Under the pieces are notes generated by a model. The model saw nothing but the letters and a program-made list of their open reading frames with translations. It had not been told where the DNA came from and did not search any database. 64,000 bases of DNA from Denitratimonas sp037478135 (GTDB taxonomy: Bacteria > Pseudomonadota > Gammaproteobacteria > Xanthomonadales > Xanthomonadaceae), in assembly GCF_037478135.1 (NCBI RefSeq), contig NZ_JBBHDV010000010.1:62001-126000 (forward strand), written 5' to 3'. The translations under genes were made by a program, and so were the position numbers. This document shows, one piece after another, positions 18,138-27,266 of this stretch (positions are counted from its first letter, which is position 1; every line of letters starts with the position of its first letter).

Positions 18138-18170
18138 AACCGCCGGCATCTACTCCAGGTGCCGGCGGTT
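18138..18170 (+). terminator. Hairpin after yceI
   Basis: AACCGCCGGCA (18138-18148) pairs perfectly with TGCCGGCGGTT (18160-18170) across an 11-base loop. Only a short T stretch follows. It probably ends the pirin/reductase/yceI transcript. Confidence 0.6.
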
Positions 18171-18238
18171 TGCCGCCTGCGGCTGCGGTATCGGTTGTCG
18201 CACGGTAGAATCGGCGTCTTCCCTCCGGGACCAGAGCC

Positions 18239-18427
18239 ATGACCGCCGCCGCCCAGCCTGCCAATACCGAAACCCGCTACGAAGTGACCCGCGCCGACCT
18301 GCCGCTGTCCTGCCCAATGCCCAGCATGGCGCTGTGGAACTCGCATCCGAAGGTGTACCTGCCGATCGAGGCCACCGGCCAGGCGCAGTGCCCTTACTGC
18401 AGCGCGCTGTACGTGCTCAAGGATTGA
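18239..18427 (+). CDS. Zinc-finger protein (zf-CHCC, NDUFS6-like)
   Basis: A 62-aa protein with a C-x-H-x-C-x2-C zinc site: Cys in LPLSCPMPS, His in LWNSHPKVYLPI, and QCPYCSALYVLKD at the C-terminus. This small family is related to the 13-kDa NADH dehydrogenase subunit and in gammaproteobacteria commonly precedes LPS-core glycosyltransferase genes, as here. Its function is unknown. Confidence 0.85.
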   Translation: MTAAAQPANTETRYEVTRADLPLSCPMPSMALWNSHPKVYLPIEATGQAQCPYCSALYVLKD

Positions 18428-18446
18428 CCGCTTCGCACCAGGCAAC

Positions 18447-19562
18447 GTGAGTACGCCACTCACGGTGATGCAGCTGCTGCCGGCACTCCATTCCGGTGGC
18501 GTGGAACGCTCCACGATCGAAATCACCCAGGCCCTGACCCGCGCCGGACACCGCGCGCTGGTGGTCTCGGCCGGCGGCCGGCTGGTGGCCGATCTGGAAG
18601 CGGCCGGCGGCACCCATCTGACGCTGGAGATCGGGCGCAAGTCGCTGCTGACACTGCGCCATGTCTTCGGCCTGCGCCGGCTGATCGAACAGCATCGGCC
18701 GGACATCGTCCATGCCCGCTCGCGCCTGCCGGCCTGGATCGGCTGGTTCGCGCTGCGTGGCCTGCGCGGCGCAAAACCCGCCTTCGTCACTACCGTGCAC
18801 GGCCTCAACTCGGTCAGCGCCTACAGCGCGATCATGACGCGCGGGCAACGCGTGATCTGCGTCTCCGACACCGTGCGCGCTTATGTGCTGGCGCATTATC
18901 CGGACACCGATCCGGCCCGGCTGCGGGTCATCGAGCGCGGCGTGGATGCGGCCGATTTCCCGCGCGGCCACCGCACCAGCAAGACCTGGCGGGAAGCGTT
19001 TTTCACCGAATATCCGCTGCTGGCCGGGCGGCGCTGGTTCGTGCTGCCCGGGCGCGGCACCCGGCTCAAGGGCCATGCCGAGGCGATCGAACTCATCGCA
19101 CGACTGCGCCGCGACGGCCACGATGTCGCGCTGCTGCTGCAGGGCGTGGTCGAAGCCGGGCGCGAGGCCTATCTGGCGCAACTGCGCGAACTGGCCGTGC
19201 GGCAGGGCGTGGCCGAGGCGATAGCCTTCGCCCCGCCCCGGCGCGACATCCGCGAGGTGATGGCCGAGGCCTTCGCGGTGCTGCAACTTTCCACCAAACC
19301 CGAAGCCTTCGGCCGTACCGTGGCGGAAGCCTTGGCGTTGGGCGTTCCGGTGCTGGGCTGGGATCGCGGCGGCGTCGGTGAACTGCTGGCGCGCGGCTTT
19401 GCCGAAGGTGCGATCCCGCCGGGCGACGCCGATGCCCTGTTCGCGCGCGCGGCGCAGTGGCTGCAACAGCCGCCGCTGGTCGCGCCGTTCACGCCGCTGT
19501 CGTTGCAGGCGATGCAGGACGCGACGCTGGCCGTGTACCGCGAGGTGGCCGATGCGCGCTGA
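18447..19562 (+). CDS. Family 4 glycosyltransferase, LPS core type
   Basis: A 371-aa GT-B enzyme. The N-terminal domain has LLPALHSGGVERSTIEITQALTRAGH and the second domain has GRGTRLKGHAEAIELIARL and the nucleotide-sugar EX7E motif EAFGRTVAEAL. The start is a GTG at 18447, 19 bases after the zinc-finger gene. It overlaps the O-antigen ligase-like gene by 11 bases. With lipid A acyltransferase and Kdo transferase genes nearby, it probably adds a sugar to the LPS inner core at the cytoplasmic face. Confidence 0.87.
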   Translation: MSTPLTVMQLLPALHSGGVERSTIEITQALTRAGHRALVVSAGGRLVADLEAAGGTHLTLEIGRKSLLTLRHVFGLRRLIEQHRPDIVHARSRLPAWIGWFALRGLRGAKPAFVTTVHGLNSVSAYSAIMTRGQRVICVSDTVRAYVLAHYPDTDPARLRVIERGVDAADFPRGHRTSKTWREAFFTEYPLLAGRRWFVLPGRGTRLKGHAEAIELIARLRRDGHDVALLLQGVVEAGREAYLAQLRELAVRQGVAEAIAFAPPRRDIREVMAEAFAVLQLSTKPEAFGRTVAEALALGVPVLGWDRGGVGELLARGFAEGAIPPGDADALFARAAQWLQQPPLVAPFTPLSLQAMQDATLAVYREVADAR

Positions 19563-20796
19563 CGCTTTGCGCAGCCTGGCGCCCGCGCACTGGCTGCTGC
19601 TGGCCGCACTGGCGCTGCTGCCCTTCGGCATGGCCTCGGAACTGCCGGTGCTGGTCGGTGCCGTGCTCGGCGGCGTGGCACTGCTGTGCGGCCGGATCGA
19701 TTGGCAACAGCCCGGTGTGAGACTGGCGTTGGCGCTGGGGCTGGCGTACTGGCTGCCGCAACTTCTTTCGGCCTTCGACAGCGCCGCACCGGGCAAGACC
19801 TGGGGCGAAGTGGCGCTGGACCTGCGCTTCGTGCCGTTCCTGCTGTACGCCGCCAACACCCCCAGCACACCGCGCACCGCCGACCTGCTCTGTGCCGGAG
19901 CCGCACTGATCGCAGTGTTCTGGTGCCTGGATGCGCTGTTGCAGGCCGTCACCGGGCTGAGTCTGGGCGGCGCGGCCACCAGCGACCGGCTCAGCGGCAT
20001 CTTCGGTGCCGACAATCTCAAACTCGGCGGCGTGCTGGCGGTGCTGACGCCGTTCGTGCTGGTGCAGGCCTGGCAGCGAGGCAGGACGATGCTGCTGGCG
20101 CTGGCGGTAGTGATGTTGCTGGTGGTGATCCTGCTGGCCGGCGCGCGCGCCGCCTGGTTCGCGTTTGCACTGGGCGCGGCGCTGGTGTTCTGGCAGGCGT
20201 TGGGGCGCCGGCGTGCCATCACTGCGCTGCTGTCGCTGACGCTGGCGGTGCTGCTGGCCGGCATCGCCGGGTATTCGGTATCCGAGCGCTTCGCACAACG
20301 CGTGGATCGCACCGCCGCCGCGCTGAGCGGCGACTACGCCGCGCTGGATCATGCGCTTTCCGGACGTCTTCCGATCTGGGAAACGTCCTGGCAGATGGGC
20401 CTGGCGCATCCGGTCAATGGGGTCGGGGTGCGTGCGTTCCGTTATGTGTATCCGGAGTTTGCCGCGCCGGATGACCCCTTCGTCGATATCGAAGGCGTCG
20501 AGGGCGCTTCGCATGCGCACCACATCGTGCTGGAGCTTTTCAGCGAAACCGGTCTGCTGGGGCTGGGGCTGTGGCTGGCTGCGATCATCTTCGCCTGGCG
20601 CGCCGCGCGCAGGATGCCGGAAACCGCACGCCACCGCGCGCATCCGGCCAGCGTGGCACTGCTCGTCACGCTGTTCCCGCTCAATACCCATTACGCGGTG
20701 TATTCGGCGTTCTGGGGACTGACGCTGCTGTGGCTGGTGGCGGTGTGGCTGGTACTGCTCGGCGCTGAAAACGGAGCTGGCGCGGATCAGTCGTAG
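19552..20796 (+). CDS. O-antigen ligase (WaaL) family membrane protein
   Basis: A 414-aa protein with about ten predicted membrane helices and the Wzy_C/O-antigen ligase region: SDRLSGIFGADNLKLGGVLAV, ILLAGARAAWFAFALG (with the conserved Arg), and the periplasmic loop ending in SHAHHIVLELFSETGLLGLGLW, which carries the catalytic-type His. It probably joins O-antigen or a similar glycan to the lipid A core at the periplasmic face. It overlaps the preceding gene by 11 bases and the convergent acyltransferase gene by 10. Confidence 0.85.
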   Translation: MRADALRSLAPAHWLLLAALALLPFGMASELPVLVGAVLGGVALLCGRIDWQQPGVRLALALGLAYWLPQLLSAFDSAAPGKTWGEVALDLRFVPFLLYAANTPSTPRTADLLCAGAALIAVFWCLDALLQAVTGLSLGGAATSDRLSGIFGADNLKLGGVLAVLTPFVLVQAWQRGRTMLLALAVVMLLVVILLAGARAAWFAFALGAALVFWQALGRRRAITALLSLTLAVLLAGIAGYSVSERFAQRVDRTAAALSGDYAALDHALSGRLPIWETSWQMGLAHPVNGVGVRAFRYVYPEFAAPDDPFVDIEGVEGASHAHHIVLELFSETGLLGLGLWLAAIIFAWRAARRMPETARHRAHPASVALLVTLFPLNTHYAVYSAFWGLTLLWLVAVWLVLLGAENGAGADQS

Positions 20797-21725
20797 ATCG
20801 GCGCCGCGCCCTCGGGCCGGCGCTTGAAACGCTTGTGCAGCCACAGGTACTGGGCCGGCGCGGCGCGCGCCATCGCCTCGATCGCCGCCATTACCCGCGC
20901 GGTATCGGCGGCGGCGTCGCTGCTGGGGAAATCCTCGAACGCCGGCTTGACCTCCAGCGTGTAGCTGCCATCGGCCTCGCGCCGGTGGAAAAACGCGAAC
21001 ACCGCCGCGCCGGACATGCGCGCCAGCTGGTGGGTCGAGGTCAGGCTGCGCGCCGGTTCGCCGAAAAACGGCACGAACACATTGTCGCCGCGCAGCGTGT
21101 CCTGGTCTGGCGCGAACCACAGCGCACCGCCCTGCTTCAGGTGACGCAGCGCCGGGCGCAGCTCATCGCGCCCGAACATCGCGCTGGCATAGCGCAGCCG
21201 GCCGCGCTTGACCGCCCATTCCATCGCGGCGGTATCGTGCGGGCGGTACATGCCGGCCAGCGGAATCTTTTCACACAGCAGCCGGCCGCAGATTTCCAGC
21301 GTCATGAAATGACCGGAAATCAGGATCGCGCCGCGGCCCTCTGCCAGCGCGGCCTGCAGGTGCTCCACCCCGATATAGCGCGCGCTGCGCCGCATCGGCG
21401 CGATCGAACCCCACCAGGCGCGGCCGAATTCGAACAGCCCGATCCCCAGCGCGGCGAAGTTCTCGCGCAGCAGCGCTTCACGCCAGGCGGCATCGCGTTC
21501 GGGAAAACACACCGCCAGATTGGCCCGCACCACGGCCCGGCGCGAGGCCAGCAGCCAGCGCAGCACGGTGCCCAGACCGCGCCCGAGTACACGCTGCAGC
21601 GACCAGGGCAGCTGCGCCAGCAGCCACAGCACGCCGATACCGGCCCAGCGCGGCCATTCACGCGGCCCGCGCGGAGGCGCCGGCAGCGGCAAAGTGGCGG
21701 GAAGCGGGCGCGGGGACTGGCTCAT
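20787..21725 (-). CDS. Lipid A late acyltransferase-like (LpxL/HtrB family)
   Basis: A 312-aa membrane-bound acyltransferase. It has one N-terminal membrane helix (WAGIGVLWLLAQLPWSLQRVLG), the HX4E catalytic motif in ISGHFMTLEICGRLL, WFAPDQDTLRGDNVFVPFFG and the C-terminal QYLWLHKRFKRRPEG block typical of LpxL/LpxM. It adds a secondary acyl chain to Kdo2-lipid IVA. It is encoded head-to-head with waaA, whose product makes the Kdo2 acceptor. LpxL versus LpxM cannot be decided by eye. Confidence 0.88.
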   Translation of the reverse strand: MSQSPRPLPATLPLPAPPRGPREWPRWAGIGVLWLLAQLPWSLQRVLGRGLGTVLRWLLASRRAVVRANLAVCFPERDAAWREALLRENFAALGIGLFEFGRAWWGSIAPMRRSARYIGVEHLQAALAEGRGAILISGHFMTLEICGRLLCEKIPLAGMYRPHDTAAMEWAVKRGRLRYASAMFGRDELRPALRHLKQGGALWFAPDQDTLRGDNVFVPFFGEPARSLTSTHQLARMSGAAVFAFFHRREADGSYTLEVKPAFEDFPSSDAAADTARVMAAIEAMARAAPAQYLWLHKRFKRRPEGAAPIYD

Positions 21726-21777
21726 CGGAACGGAAGATCATCGGCAGGCGGGCATGGTAACGGCTATCCTTTCGCCG

Positions 21778-23106
21778 ATGCCCCACTCCACCCGAATCGC
21801 CCGGCTCGGCGGCGTGCTGCGGCGCAGCCTGTATACCCTGGTGCTGTACCTGCTCACGCCGCTGATTCTCTATCGCCTCGCGTTCCGCGGGCTGCGCGCG
21901 CGTGGCTATTTTTCGCGCTGGTTCGAGCGCTTCGGGTTCTTTCCTGACAGTGGCATCCGTTCCTCGATCTGGGTCCACGCGGTATCGGTCGGCGAGGTCA
22001 ATGCCGCCGCGCCACTGGTGGATGCGCTGCGCCAGCGCTACGAAGGCCACAGTTTCGTCGTCACCACGGTCACCCCGACCGGCTCGGACCGGGTGCGCCA
22101 GCTGTGGGGCGATCAGGTGTTCCACGTCTATCTGCCCTATGACCTGCCCGGCGCGATCCGCCGCTTCCTGCACCGCATCCGGCCCAGCGTGGCGGTGATC
22201 ATGGAAACCGAGATCTGGCCCAACCTGTTCCGTGAGTGCGACAAGGCACAAATCCCGGTGCTGATCGCCAACGCCCGGCTCTCGCGCAAATCGTTGGACG
22301 GCTACGGCCCGGTGCGTCCGCTGGTACGCGCGGCGGTACGCAGCGCGCGCTTCATCGCAGCCCAGTCGCAGTTGGATGCCGAGCGCTTCTTGTCACTTGG
22401 CGCACGGCCGGAACGGGTACGCGTGGTCGGCAATCTGAAATACGACATGCACGTGCCGGATTCGCTCAAGCCCAACGCGCGCCAGTGGCGTGAACAGTGG
22501 GGCAACCAGCGCCCGGTGTGGATCGCGGCCAGCACCCACGAGGGCGAGGAACTGCCAGTGATCGAAGCCCATTCGCATCTGCTGCGGCGCTTCCCCGATG
22601 CCTTGCTGCTGGTGGCGCCACGTCATCCCGAACGCTTCCGGCCGATGGTGCAGCTGTGTCGCAGCTACGGTTTCCTGACCGCCTGCCGCAGCGAGGACAC
22701 GATGGCCGGGCCGGATACCCAGTGCTTCGTGCTGGACACGCTGGGCGAGCTGGTTTCGTTCTGTGCCGCCGCCGATGTCGCATTCGTCGCCGGCAGCCTG
22801 GATCCGATCGGCGGGCACAATGTGCTGGAACCGGCGGCGCTGGGCATTCCGACTATCGTCGGCCCCAACACCTTCAATTTCACCGAAGTCACCGAGCTGC
22901 TGATCGAGCACGGCGCCTGCGTAAGAATCGAGGATGCCGAAGACCTGGCCGCCGTGCTGCGCCGCTTGCTGGGCCAGCCGGAGCTGTGCCAGCAGATGGG
23001 CCAGGCCGCGATCTCGGTGGTGGAAAACGAGCGCGGCGCGGTGGAGCGCACCTTGGACATCGTGCACCGCATCCTCGCCGGCAAGACCCCGGTCACGCAG
23101 CACTGA
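21778..23106 (+). CDS. waaA: 3-deoxy-D-manno-octulosonic acid (Kdo) transferase
   Basis: A 442-aa GT30 enzyme that adds Kdo to lipid IVA at the inner membrane. It has the N-terminal anchor LYTLVLYLLTPLILYRLA, the catalytic region IWVHAVSVGEVNAAAPLVDALR, VIMETEIWPNLFREC, the loop STHEGEE and the donor-binding block VAGSLDPIGGHNVLEPAALG. Length is normal. The start at 21778 (MPHSTRIARLGG) is preferred over an 86-residue extension that lies opposite the divergent acyltransferase gene. Confidence 0.95.
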   Translation: MPHSTRIARLGGVLRRSLYTLVLYLLTPLILYRLAFRGLRARGYFSRWFERFGFFPDSGIRSSIWVHAVSVGEVNAAAPLVDALRQRYEGHSFVVTTVTPTGSDRVRQLWGDQVFHVYLPYDLPGAIRRFLHRIRPSVAVIMETEIWPNLFRECDKAQIPVLIANARLSRKSLDGYGPVRPLVRAAVRSARFIAAQSQLDAERFLSLGARPERVRVVGNLKYDMHVPDSLKPNARQWREQWGNQRPVWIAASTHEGEELPVIEAHSHLLRRFPDALLLVAPRHPERFRPMVQLCRSYGFLTACRSEDTMAGPDTQCFVLDTLGELVSFCAAADVAFVAGSLDPIGGHNVLEPAALGIPTIVGPNTFNFTEVTELLIEHGACVRIEDAEDLAAVLRRLLGQPELCQQMGQAAISVVENERGAVERTLDIVHRILAGKTPVTQH

Positions 23107-23176
23107 CACGAAAACGCCCGGCCCCATGGACGGAACCAGGCGCATTGTTCGCAGCGCTACAGCGTGTGCAGCGGAT

Positions 23177-24595
23177 TCAGTAGGCTTCGTCCGGCACCTG
23201 CTCCAGCGCGGCTTCGGCATCGGTGACCAGATTGCGGTTGACCTCGGCCAGATCGGCGATATCGACGATGCCGGCGGCCTGCTTCAAGCGCAGCGAGTTG
23301 ACCAGGAAGTTGTGGCGCGCGGCCGAATAGGCGCTTTGCGACTGGAACAGCACCTGCTGCGACAACAGCACGTCGACGATGGTGCGGGTGCCGACCTCGA
23401 AGCCGGCCTCGGTGGCTTCCAGCGCACTGCGGGCCGACACCACGGCCTGGCGGCGCGCCTCGATTTCGCTGATGCCGGCATCCAGCGCGCGATAGGCATT
23501 GCGCGTCTGGCGCAGGATCGCGCGTTCGTTCTGGTCGTACTGGAAGGCGCGCTCATCGCGCGCATTCAGTGCCAGCTTGACCTGGGCCTGGGTCGCGAAG
23601 CCGGAGAAGATCGGCACCACCAGGTTGACGCCCACGCGCCAGTCGTCGCCACTGTTGTTGCTCGGGATGATGCCGGCATCGGCCGCCGAGGTGCCCCAGC
23701 CGTAGCTGCGGCCCTTGCTGGCCGACAGCGAAAGCCGCGGCAGGTGGCCGGCACGGGCGGTGGCCACATCCAGCTCGTCTGCTTCGGCCGAATAGGCCTG
23801 CGCGCGCAGCGTCGGGTTCTGTTCCAGCGCCAGCGCCACCCAGGCCTCGGCGCTGTTGGGCGAGGGTCGTTCGGGTGAGAACTCCTCATCCAGACCGCGC
23901 AGGTTTTCCAGCGGCTGGCCGATGATCTGGGCCATCGCCTCGCGCGCATCGTCCAGCGCGACTTCAGCCGCGATGGTGCTGGCGCGGGCGCTGTCATAGC
24001 GGGCGCGGGCTTCATGCACGTCGGTGATCGCGGTCAGGCCGACTTCAAAACGCTGTTCGGCCTGATCGAGCTGGCGCTTGACGGCCCGTTCCTCGGCGCG
24101 GGCGAACACCAGCGCGTCGATCGCGGTCAGGGTGCCGAAATAGGCTTCGGCCACGCGCACGATCAGATTGTCGTTCTCGGCGTCGTAATTGGCCTGACCG
24201 ACCTCGGTACGCTTCTTCGCGGCACGCAGCTGGGTGTAGTTGGCGTGGTCGTACAGGCTCTGGCTCAGGTCGATGCCGTAGTTGCGTCCGCTGGAATGGG
24301 AGCGGGTGTTGCTGGTCGACACGATCGGCGGATCGATCGACAGCACGCGCTCACCGGCACCTTCCGAACCACTGCGCGAGTAACCGGCCGAGCCGGTCAG
24401 GCTGGGCAGCAGGCTGGAGCGTGCCTGGGTCACGCGCAGCTGCGTGGCCTGGCGCGTGGTCTCGGCGATGGCCAGCTGCGGGTCGCTGTCACGCGCCAGC
24501 GTATAGGCCTGCATCAGGTCGGCGGAGAGCGCGGTGGAGCTGCCGGCGGCCAGCAGCAGCGCGGCGCTCAGGATTCGGATTCGGGGCATCGACAT
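23177..24595 (-). CDS. tolC: TolC-family outer-membrane channel protein
   Basis: A 472-aa protein with signal peptide RIRILSAALLLAAGSSTALSA. It carries two related OEP repeats rich in coiled coil, for example LMQAYTLARDSDPQLAIAETT and the second-half segment LVNSLRLKQAAGIVDIADLAEVN. The type I secretion-like TolC features include YDHANYTQLRAAKKR. It forms the outer-membrane duct for tripartite pumps such as the MacAB and FtsX-type pumps in this window. AGGA lies upstream of the ATG at 24595. The Pcm-like gene 106 bases upstream is probably co-transcribed. Confidence 0.9.
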   Translation of the reverse strand: MSMPRIRILSAALLLAAGSSTALSADLMQAYTLARDSDPQLAIAETTRQATQLRVTQARSSLLPSLTGSAGYSRSGSEGAGERVLSIDPPIVSTSNTRSHSSGRNYGIDLSQSLYDHANYTQLRAAKKRTEVGQANYDAENDNLIVRVAEAYFGTLTAIDALVFARAEERAVKRQLDQAEQRFEVGLTAITDVHEARARYDSARASTIAAEVALDDAREAMAQIIGQPLENLRGLDEEFSPERPSPNSAEAWVALALEQNPTLRAQAYSAEADELDVATARAGHLPRLSLSASKGRSYGWGTSAADAGIIPSNNSGDDWRVGVNLVVPIFSGFATQAQVKLALNARDERAFQYDQNERAILRQTRNAYRALDAGISEIEARRQAVVSARSALEATEAGFEVGTRTIVDVLLSQQVLFQSQSAYSAARHNFLVNSLRLKQAAGIVDIADLAEVNRNLVTDAEAALEQVPDEAY

Positions 24596-24700
24596 GCGGG
24601 GATTCCTGGATGGGTAAGTGAAATGGACCATCGGCCTGCGGCTGCGCCACATGGGTCGTGACGCCAGCCTGCCTTGCTCCCCGGCGCAACCGGAGTCGCG

Positions 24701-25357
24701 TCAGAGAACGAAACGTTCGACCGGCTCGGCACCGATCAGATAGGGAAGCGCGGTCTCGAACAGACCTTCTTCCTCGATCCGACCCTGGGCGTTGCCGCGA
24801 TACAGGACGGCGCGCTGCACCAGAGAGTGACCCTGGACCACGAACAGGCGTCCGCCGGGCTTGAGCCAGGCCAGCCATGCCGGTGGCAATACCGCCACCG
24901 CACCGGTCACCACGACCGCATCGAACTGGCGTCCGGGCTCGTATTCCAGTGCATCGGCCTGTTCAACGCGGATGTTGGCCAAACCCGTCGCGCGGAAGCG
25001 CGCCTGCGCGCGTTCGACGAAATCGGCATGGATATCGATGCTGACCACATCGCGTGCCAGCTGCGCCAGACAAGCGGTGATGAAACCGCTGCCGGTGCCG
25101 ATTTCCAGCACTTCCTCTTCCGGCGCCAGTTCCAGCGCCTGCAGCATGCGTCCCTCAATCACCGGCTTCATCATCACCTGGTCGTGTTCGAGCGGCAGGA
25201 CCAGATCGGCAAAGGCCAGGCGGCGGTAACGCGCCGGCACATAGTCTTCGCGCTTGACGCTGGAAAGCACGTCCAGCACCTGCGGATCAAGCACGTCCCA
25301 GGGACGCACCTGGTTGTCCACCATCGAGGAACGGGCCAGTTCGAAATCGAGCGACAT
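24701..25357 (-). CDS. Protein-L-isoaspartate O-methyltransferase-like (Pcm family)
   Basis: A 218-aa SAM-dependent methyltransferase-fold protein. It has SMVDNQVRPWDVLDPQVLDVL at the N-terminus, QVMMKPVIEGRMLQAL, SAM motif I as VLEIGTGSGFITACLAQLA, and DAVVVTGAVAVLPPAWLAWLKPGGRLFV. The canonical Pcm catalytic region is only partly kept, so the true substrate is uncertain. This Pcm-like gene commonly stands upstream of tolC in related gammaproteobacteria, as here. Confidence 0.85.
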   Translation of the reverse strand: MSLDFELARSSMVDNQVRPWDVLDPQVLDVLSSVKREDYVPARYRRLAFADLVLPLEHDQVMMKPVIEGRMLQALELAPEEEVLEIGTGSGFITACLAQLARDVVSIDIHADFVERAQARFRATGLANIRVEQADALEYEPGRQFDAVVVTGAVAVLPPAWLAWLKPGGRLFVVQGHSLVQRAVLYRGNAQGRIEEEGLFETALPYLIGAEPVERFVL

Positions 25358-25546
25358 GGAGAATGCCTTGGAAAGGAAAGGAGCGGACCGCTGATTTTAC
25401 CAGCCTAGCCCCTGCCTGGCCCGTGGCGCAGTGCCGGAAGTCTTGATGACCATCGACCCGCCACCAAGGCAGGTCCGGCACGGTTCAGGCTTCATCATCC
25501 AGCACATCTGCCGGAGTGGACATGCCGGCGCGACGAAAGCGCGAAC

Positions 25547-26140
25547 TCAGCCGCGTACGCCGCGGATCAACTGCATGAACTCGGCGCGGGTGCGCGCATC
25601 TTCGCGGAAGGCGCCCAGCATCTGGCTGGTGACCATGCTGACGCCGCGCTTGTGCACGCCACGCGTGGTCATGCACTGGTGCACGGCCTCGATCACCACG
25701 CCCACGCCGCGCGGATGCAGCACGTCCTCGATGCAGTGCGCGACCTGCGCGGTGAGTTTTTCCTGCACCTGGAACCGCCGTGCGAAGCCTTCCAGCACGC
25801 GCGCCAGTTTGCTGATGCCGACCACCTTGTCGGTCGGCAGGTAGCCGATGTGGGCACGGCCGATGATCGGCGCCATGTGGTGTTCGCAATGGCTCTCGAA
25901 TTCGATGTCGCGCAGCACGATCATCTCGTCGTAACCGGCCACTTCCTCGAAGGTGCGACGCAGATATTCGGCCGGGTCGACCTGATAACCGGAAAACCAG
26001 TCGCGGTAGGCCCTGGCCACGCGCTTGGGCGTATCGATCAGCCCTTCACGCGAAGGGTCTTCCCCGGCCCAGCGCAGCAGGGTGCGAACCGCGGCCTCGG
26101 CCTGCGCCTGGTCGACCGGCGCCTCGTCATGCTTGTCCAT
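25547..26140 (-). CDS. folE: GTP cyclohydrolase I
   Basis: A 197-aa enzyme catalysing the first step of folate synthesis, GTP to dihydroneopterin triphosphate. Clear motifs are GLIDTPKRVARAYRDWFSGY, the zinc-binding ESHCEHHMAPIIGRAHIGYLP, GISKLARVLEGFARRFQVQE and the second zinc Cys in HQCMTTRGVHKRGVSMVTS. The length is slightly short but complete. It begins 24 bases after mlaA and is probably the last gene of the mla operon. Confidence 0.95.
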   Translation of the reverse strand: MDKHDEAPVDQAQAEAAVRTLLRWAGEDPSREGLIDTPKRVARAYRDWFSGYQVDPAEYLRRTFEEVAGYDEMIVLRDIEFESHCEHHMAPIIGRAHIGYLPTDKVVGISKLARVLEGFARRFQVQEKLTAQVAHCIEDVLHPRGVGVVIEAVHQCMTTRGVHKRGVSMVTSQMLGAFREDARTRAEFMQLIRGVRG

Positions 26141-26164
26141 CCAAAAATCCCCGTTTCGCGGCCA

Positions 26165-26989
26165 TTACCGCAACGTGTCGAAATCCGGCACTTCGAAATC
26201 GTAATCGGGCAGCAGGTAGTCCGGCATTTCCTCGCTGCAATCGATGATCTGGCAGCGGCGACGCTGCATATAGGCATCGCGCACCAGCAGGTACGGATCG
26301 CTGGCGTCCTGCATGAAATTCTCCAGCGGCAGCACCGAAGCGCGCGCGTCCAGACCATACAGAATGCTGACTTCGGCACCCTCGCGCCGCGCCAGCCAGC
26401 TGATCGCGCTGGCCTGGCTGGACACGCCCTTGCCCAGACCATCGCGTACCGTGCCCGGGCCGAAAATCGGCAGCACCAGATAGCGCGAATCCTTCCAGCC
26501 CCAGGTCGCCAGGGTCTGGCCGAAATCGCGGTTGCGCAGCGGCACGCCGACGCTGCTGGCAGGATCGAGGATGCCGCCAAAACCCAGCACCGCATTCATC
26601 AGGAAACGCCCGACCGCGGTGCCGGCCTGTCCCGGATGGCCTTGCAGCAGCAGGTTCAGTGCAGTGAGCGGTTGTTGCAGGTTGCCGAAGAAGTTGGAAA
26701 CCCCGGTCCGCACGCCACTGGGCGTGACCTTGGCGTAGCCCTTGGCGGCGGGGCGCAGCAGCGCGCGATCAAGCACGTCATTGAAGGCGTAGACCTTGCG
26801 GTTGAAGCCCTCCCACGGATCCTCCGGCGACAACGCAGCGCCGCTGTCGCTCCAGCCTTGGCCGGTCGCAGCCGCCTGTTCCGCCACCGGGAATTTCTCC
26901 TGCGGTGCCGGACTGCGGGTGTTCTGGCTGGCGCAGGCGGCCAGCAGCAGTATCGCCAGCAACGTGCTGAAACGGCCCATGCGGTTCAT
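26165..26989 (-). CDS. mlaA: Outer-membrane phospholipid-asymmetry lipoprotein MlaA (VacJ)
   Basis: A 274-aa lipoprotein with lipobox LAAC in LLAILLLAACASQ, then DPWEGFNRKVYAFNDVLDRALLRPAAKGY, NFFGNLQQPLTALNLLLQG and GWKDSRYLVLPIFGPGTVRDG. MlaA removes misplaced phospholipid from the outer leaflet and passes it to MlaC. Unlike E. coli, where mlaA is separate, it is here part of the mlaFEDCBA operon. Its ATG overlaps the TGA of mlaB. Confidence 0.93.
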   Translation of the reverse strand: MNRMGRFSTLLAILLLAACASQNTRSPAPQEKFPVAEQAAATGQGWSDSGAALSPEDPWEGFNRKVYAFNDVLDRALLRPAAKGYAKVTPSGVRTGVSNFFGNLQQPLTALNLLLQGHPGQAGTAVGRFLMNAVLGFGGILDPASSVGVPLRNRDFGQTLATWGWKDSRYLVLPIFGPGTVRDGLGKGVSSQASAISWLARREGAEVSILYGLDARASVLPLENFMQDASDPYLLVRDAYMQRRRCQIIDCSEEMPDYLLPDYDFEVPDFDTLR

Positions 26990-27264
26990 TGTGAACACCC
27001 GGCCGGATCTTCCAGCCGATGTGCACGGCACAGCGCCCGGTAGCGTCCGTGGTCATCGCCGTGCAGCGGCGCCGGCACCAGTCCCAGCTCGGCCTGGCGC
27101 GCGCGCAACCAATGCAGCAGGGCCACACCGGCGCTGTCCAGTTCACGCACGTTGGACAGGTCGAAGGCGCGGATCGAGGCCGGCTGCGCCACACACTCGT
27201 GGAACAGGCCCGCCACGGTATCCAGCGTCACGCGTTCGGGCAGCACCCAGGCGGCGGCAGACAT
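26986..27264 (-). CDS. mlaB: MlaB, STAS-domain subunit of the Mla transporter
   Basis: A 92-aa STAS-domain protein. The core IRAFDLSNVRELDSAGVALLHWLRARQ includes the SAG loop that normally carries the phosphorylatable Ser/Thr. MlaB binds the MlaF ATPase and stabilises the inner-membrane MlaFEDB complex. It sits between mlaC (2 bases upstream) and mlaA (overlapping), as expected. Confidence 0.85.
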   Translation of the reverse strand: MSAAAWVLPERVTLDTVAGLFHECVAQPASIRAFDLSNVRELDSAGVALLHWLRARQAELGLVPAPLHGDDHGRYRALCRAHRLEDPAGCSQ

Positions 27265-27266
27265 GT

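Noticed and set aside
18417..20312. A 631-codon minus-strand frame across the LPS glycosyltransferase genes
   Set aside because: Antisense to the GT4 and O-antigen ligase-like genes; low-complexity Ser/Ala/Gln sequence.
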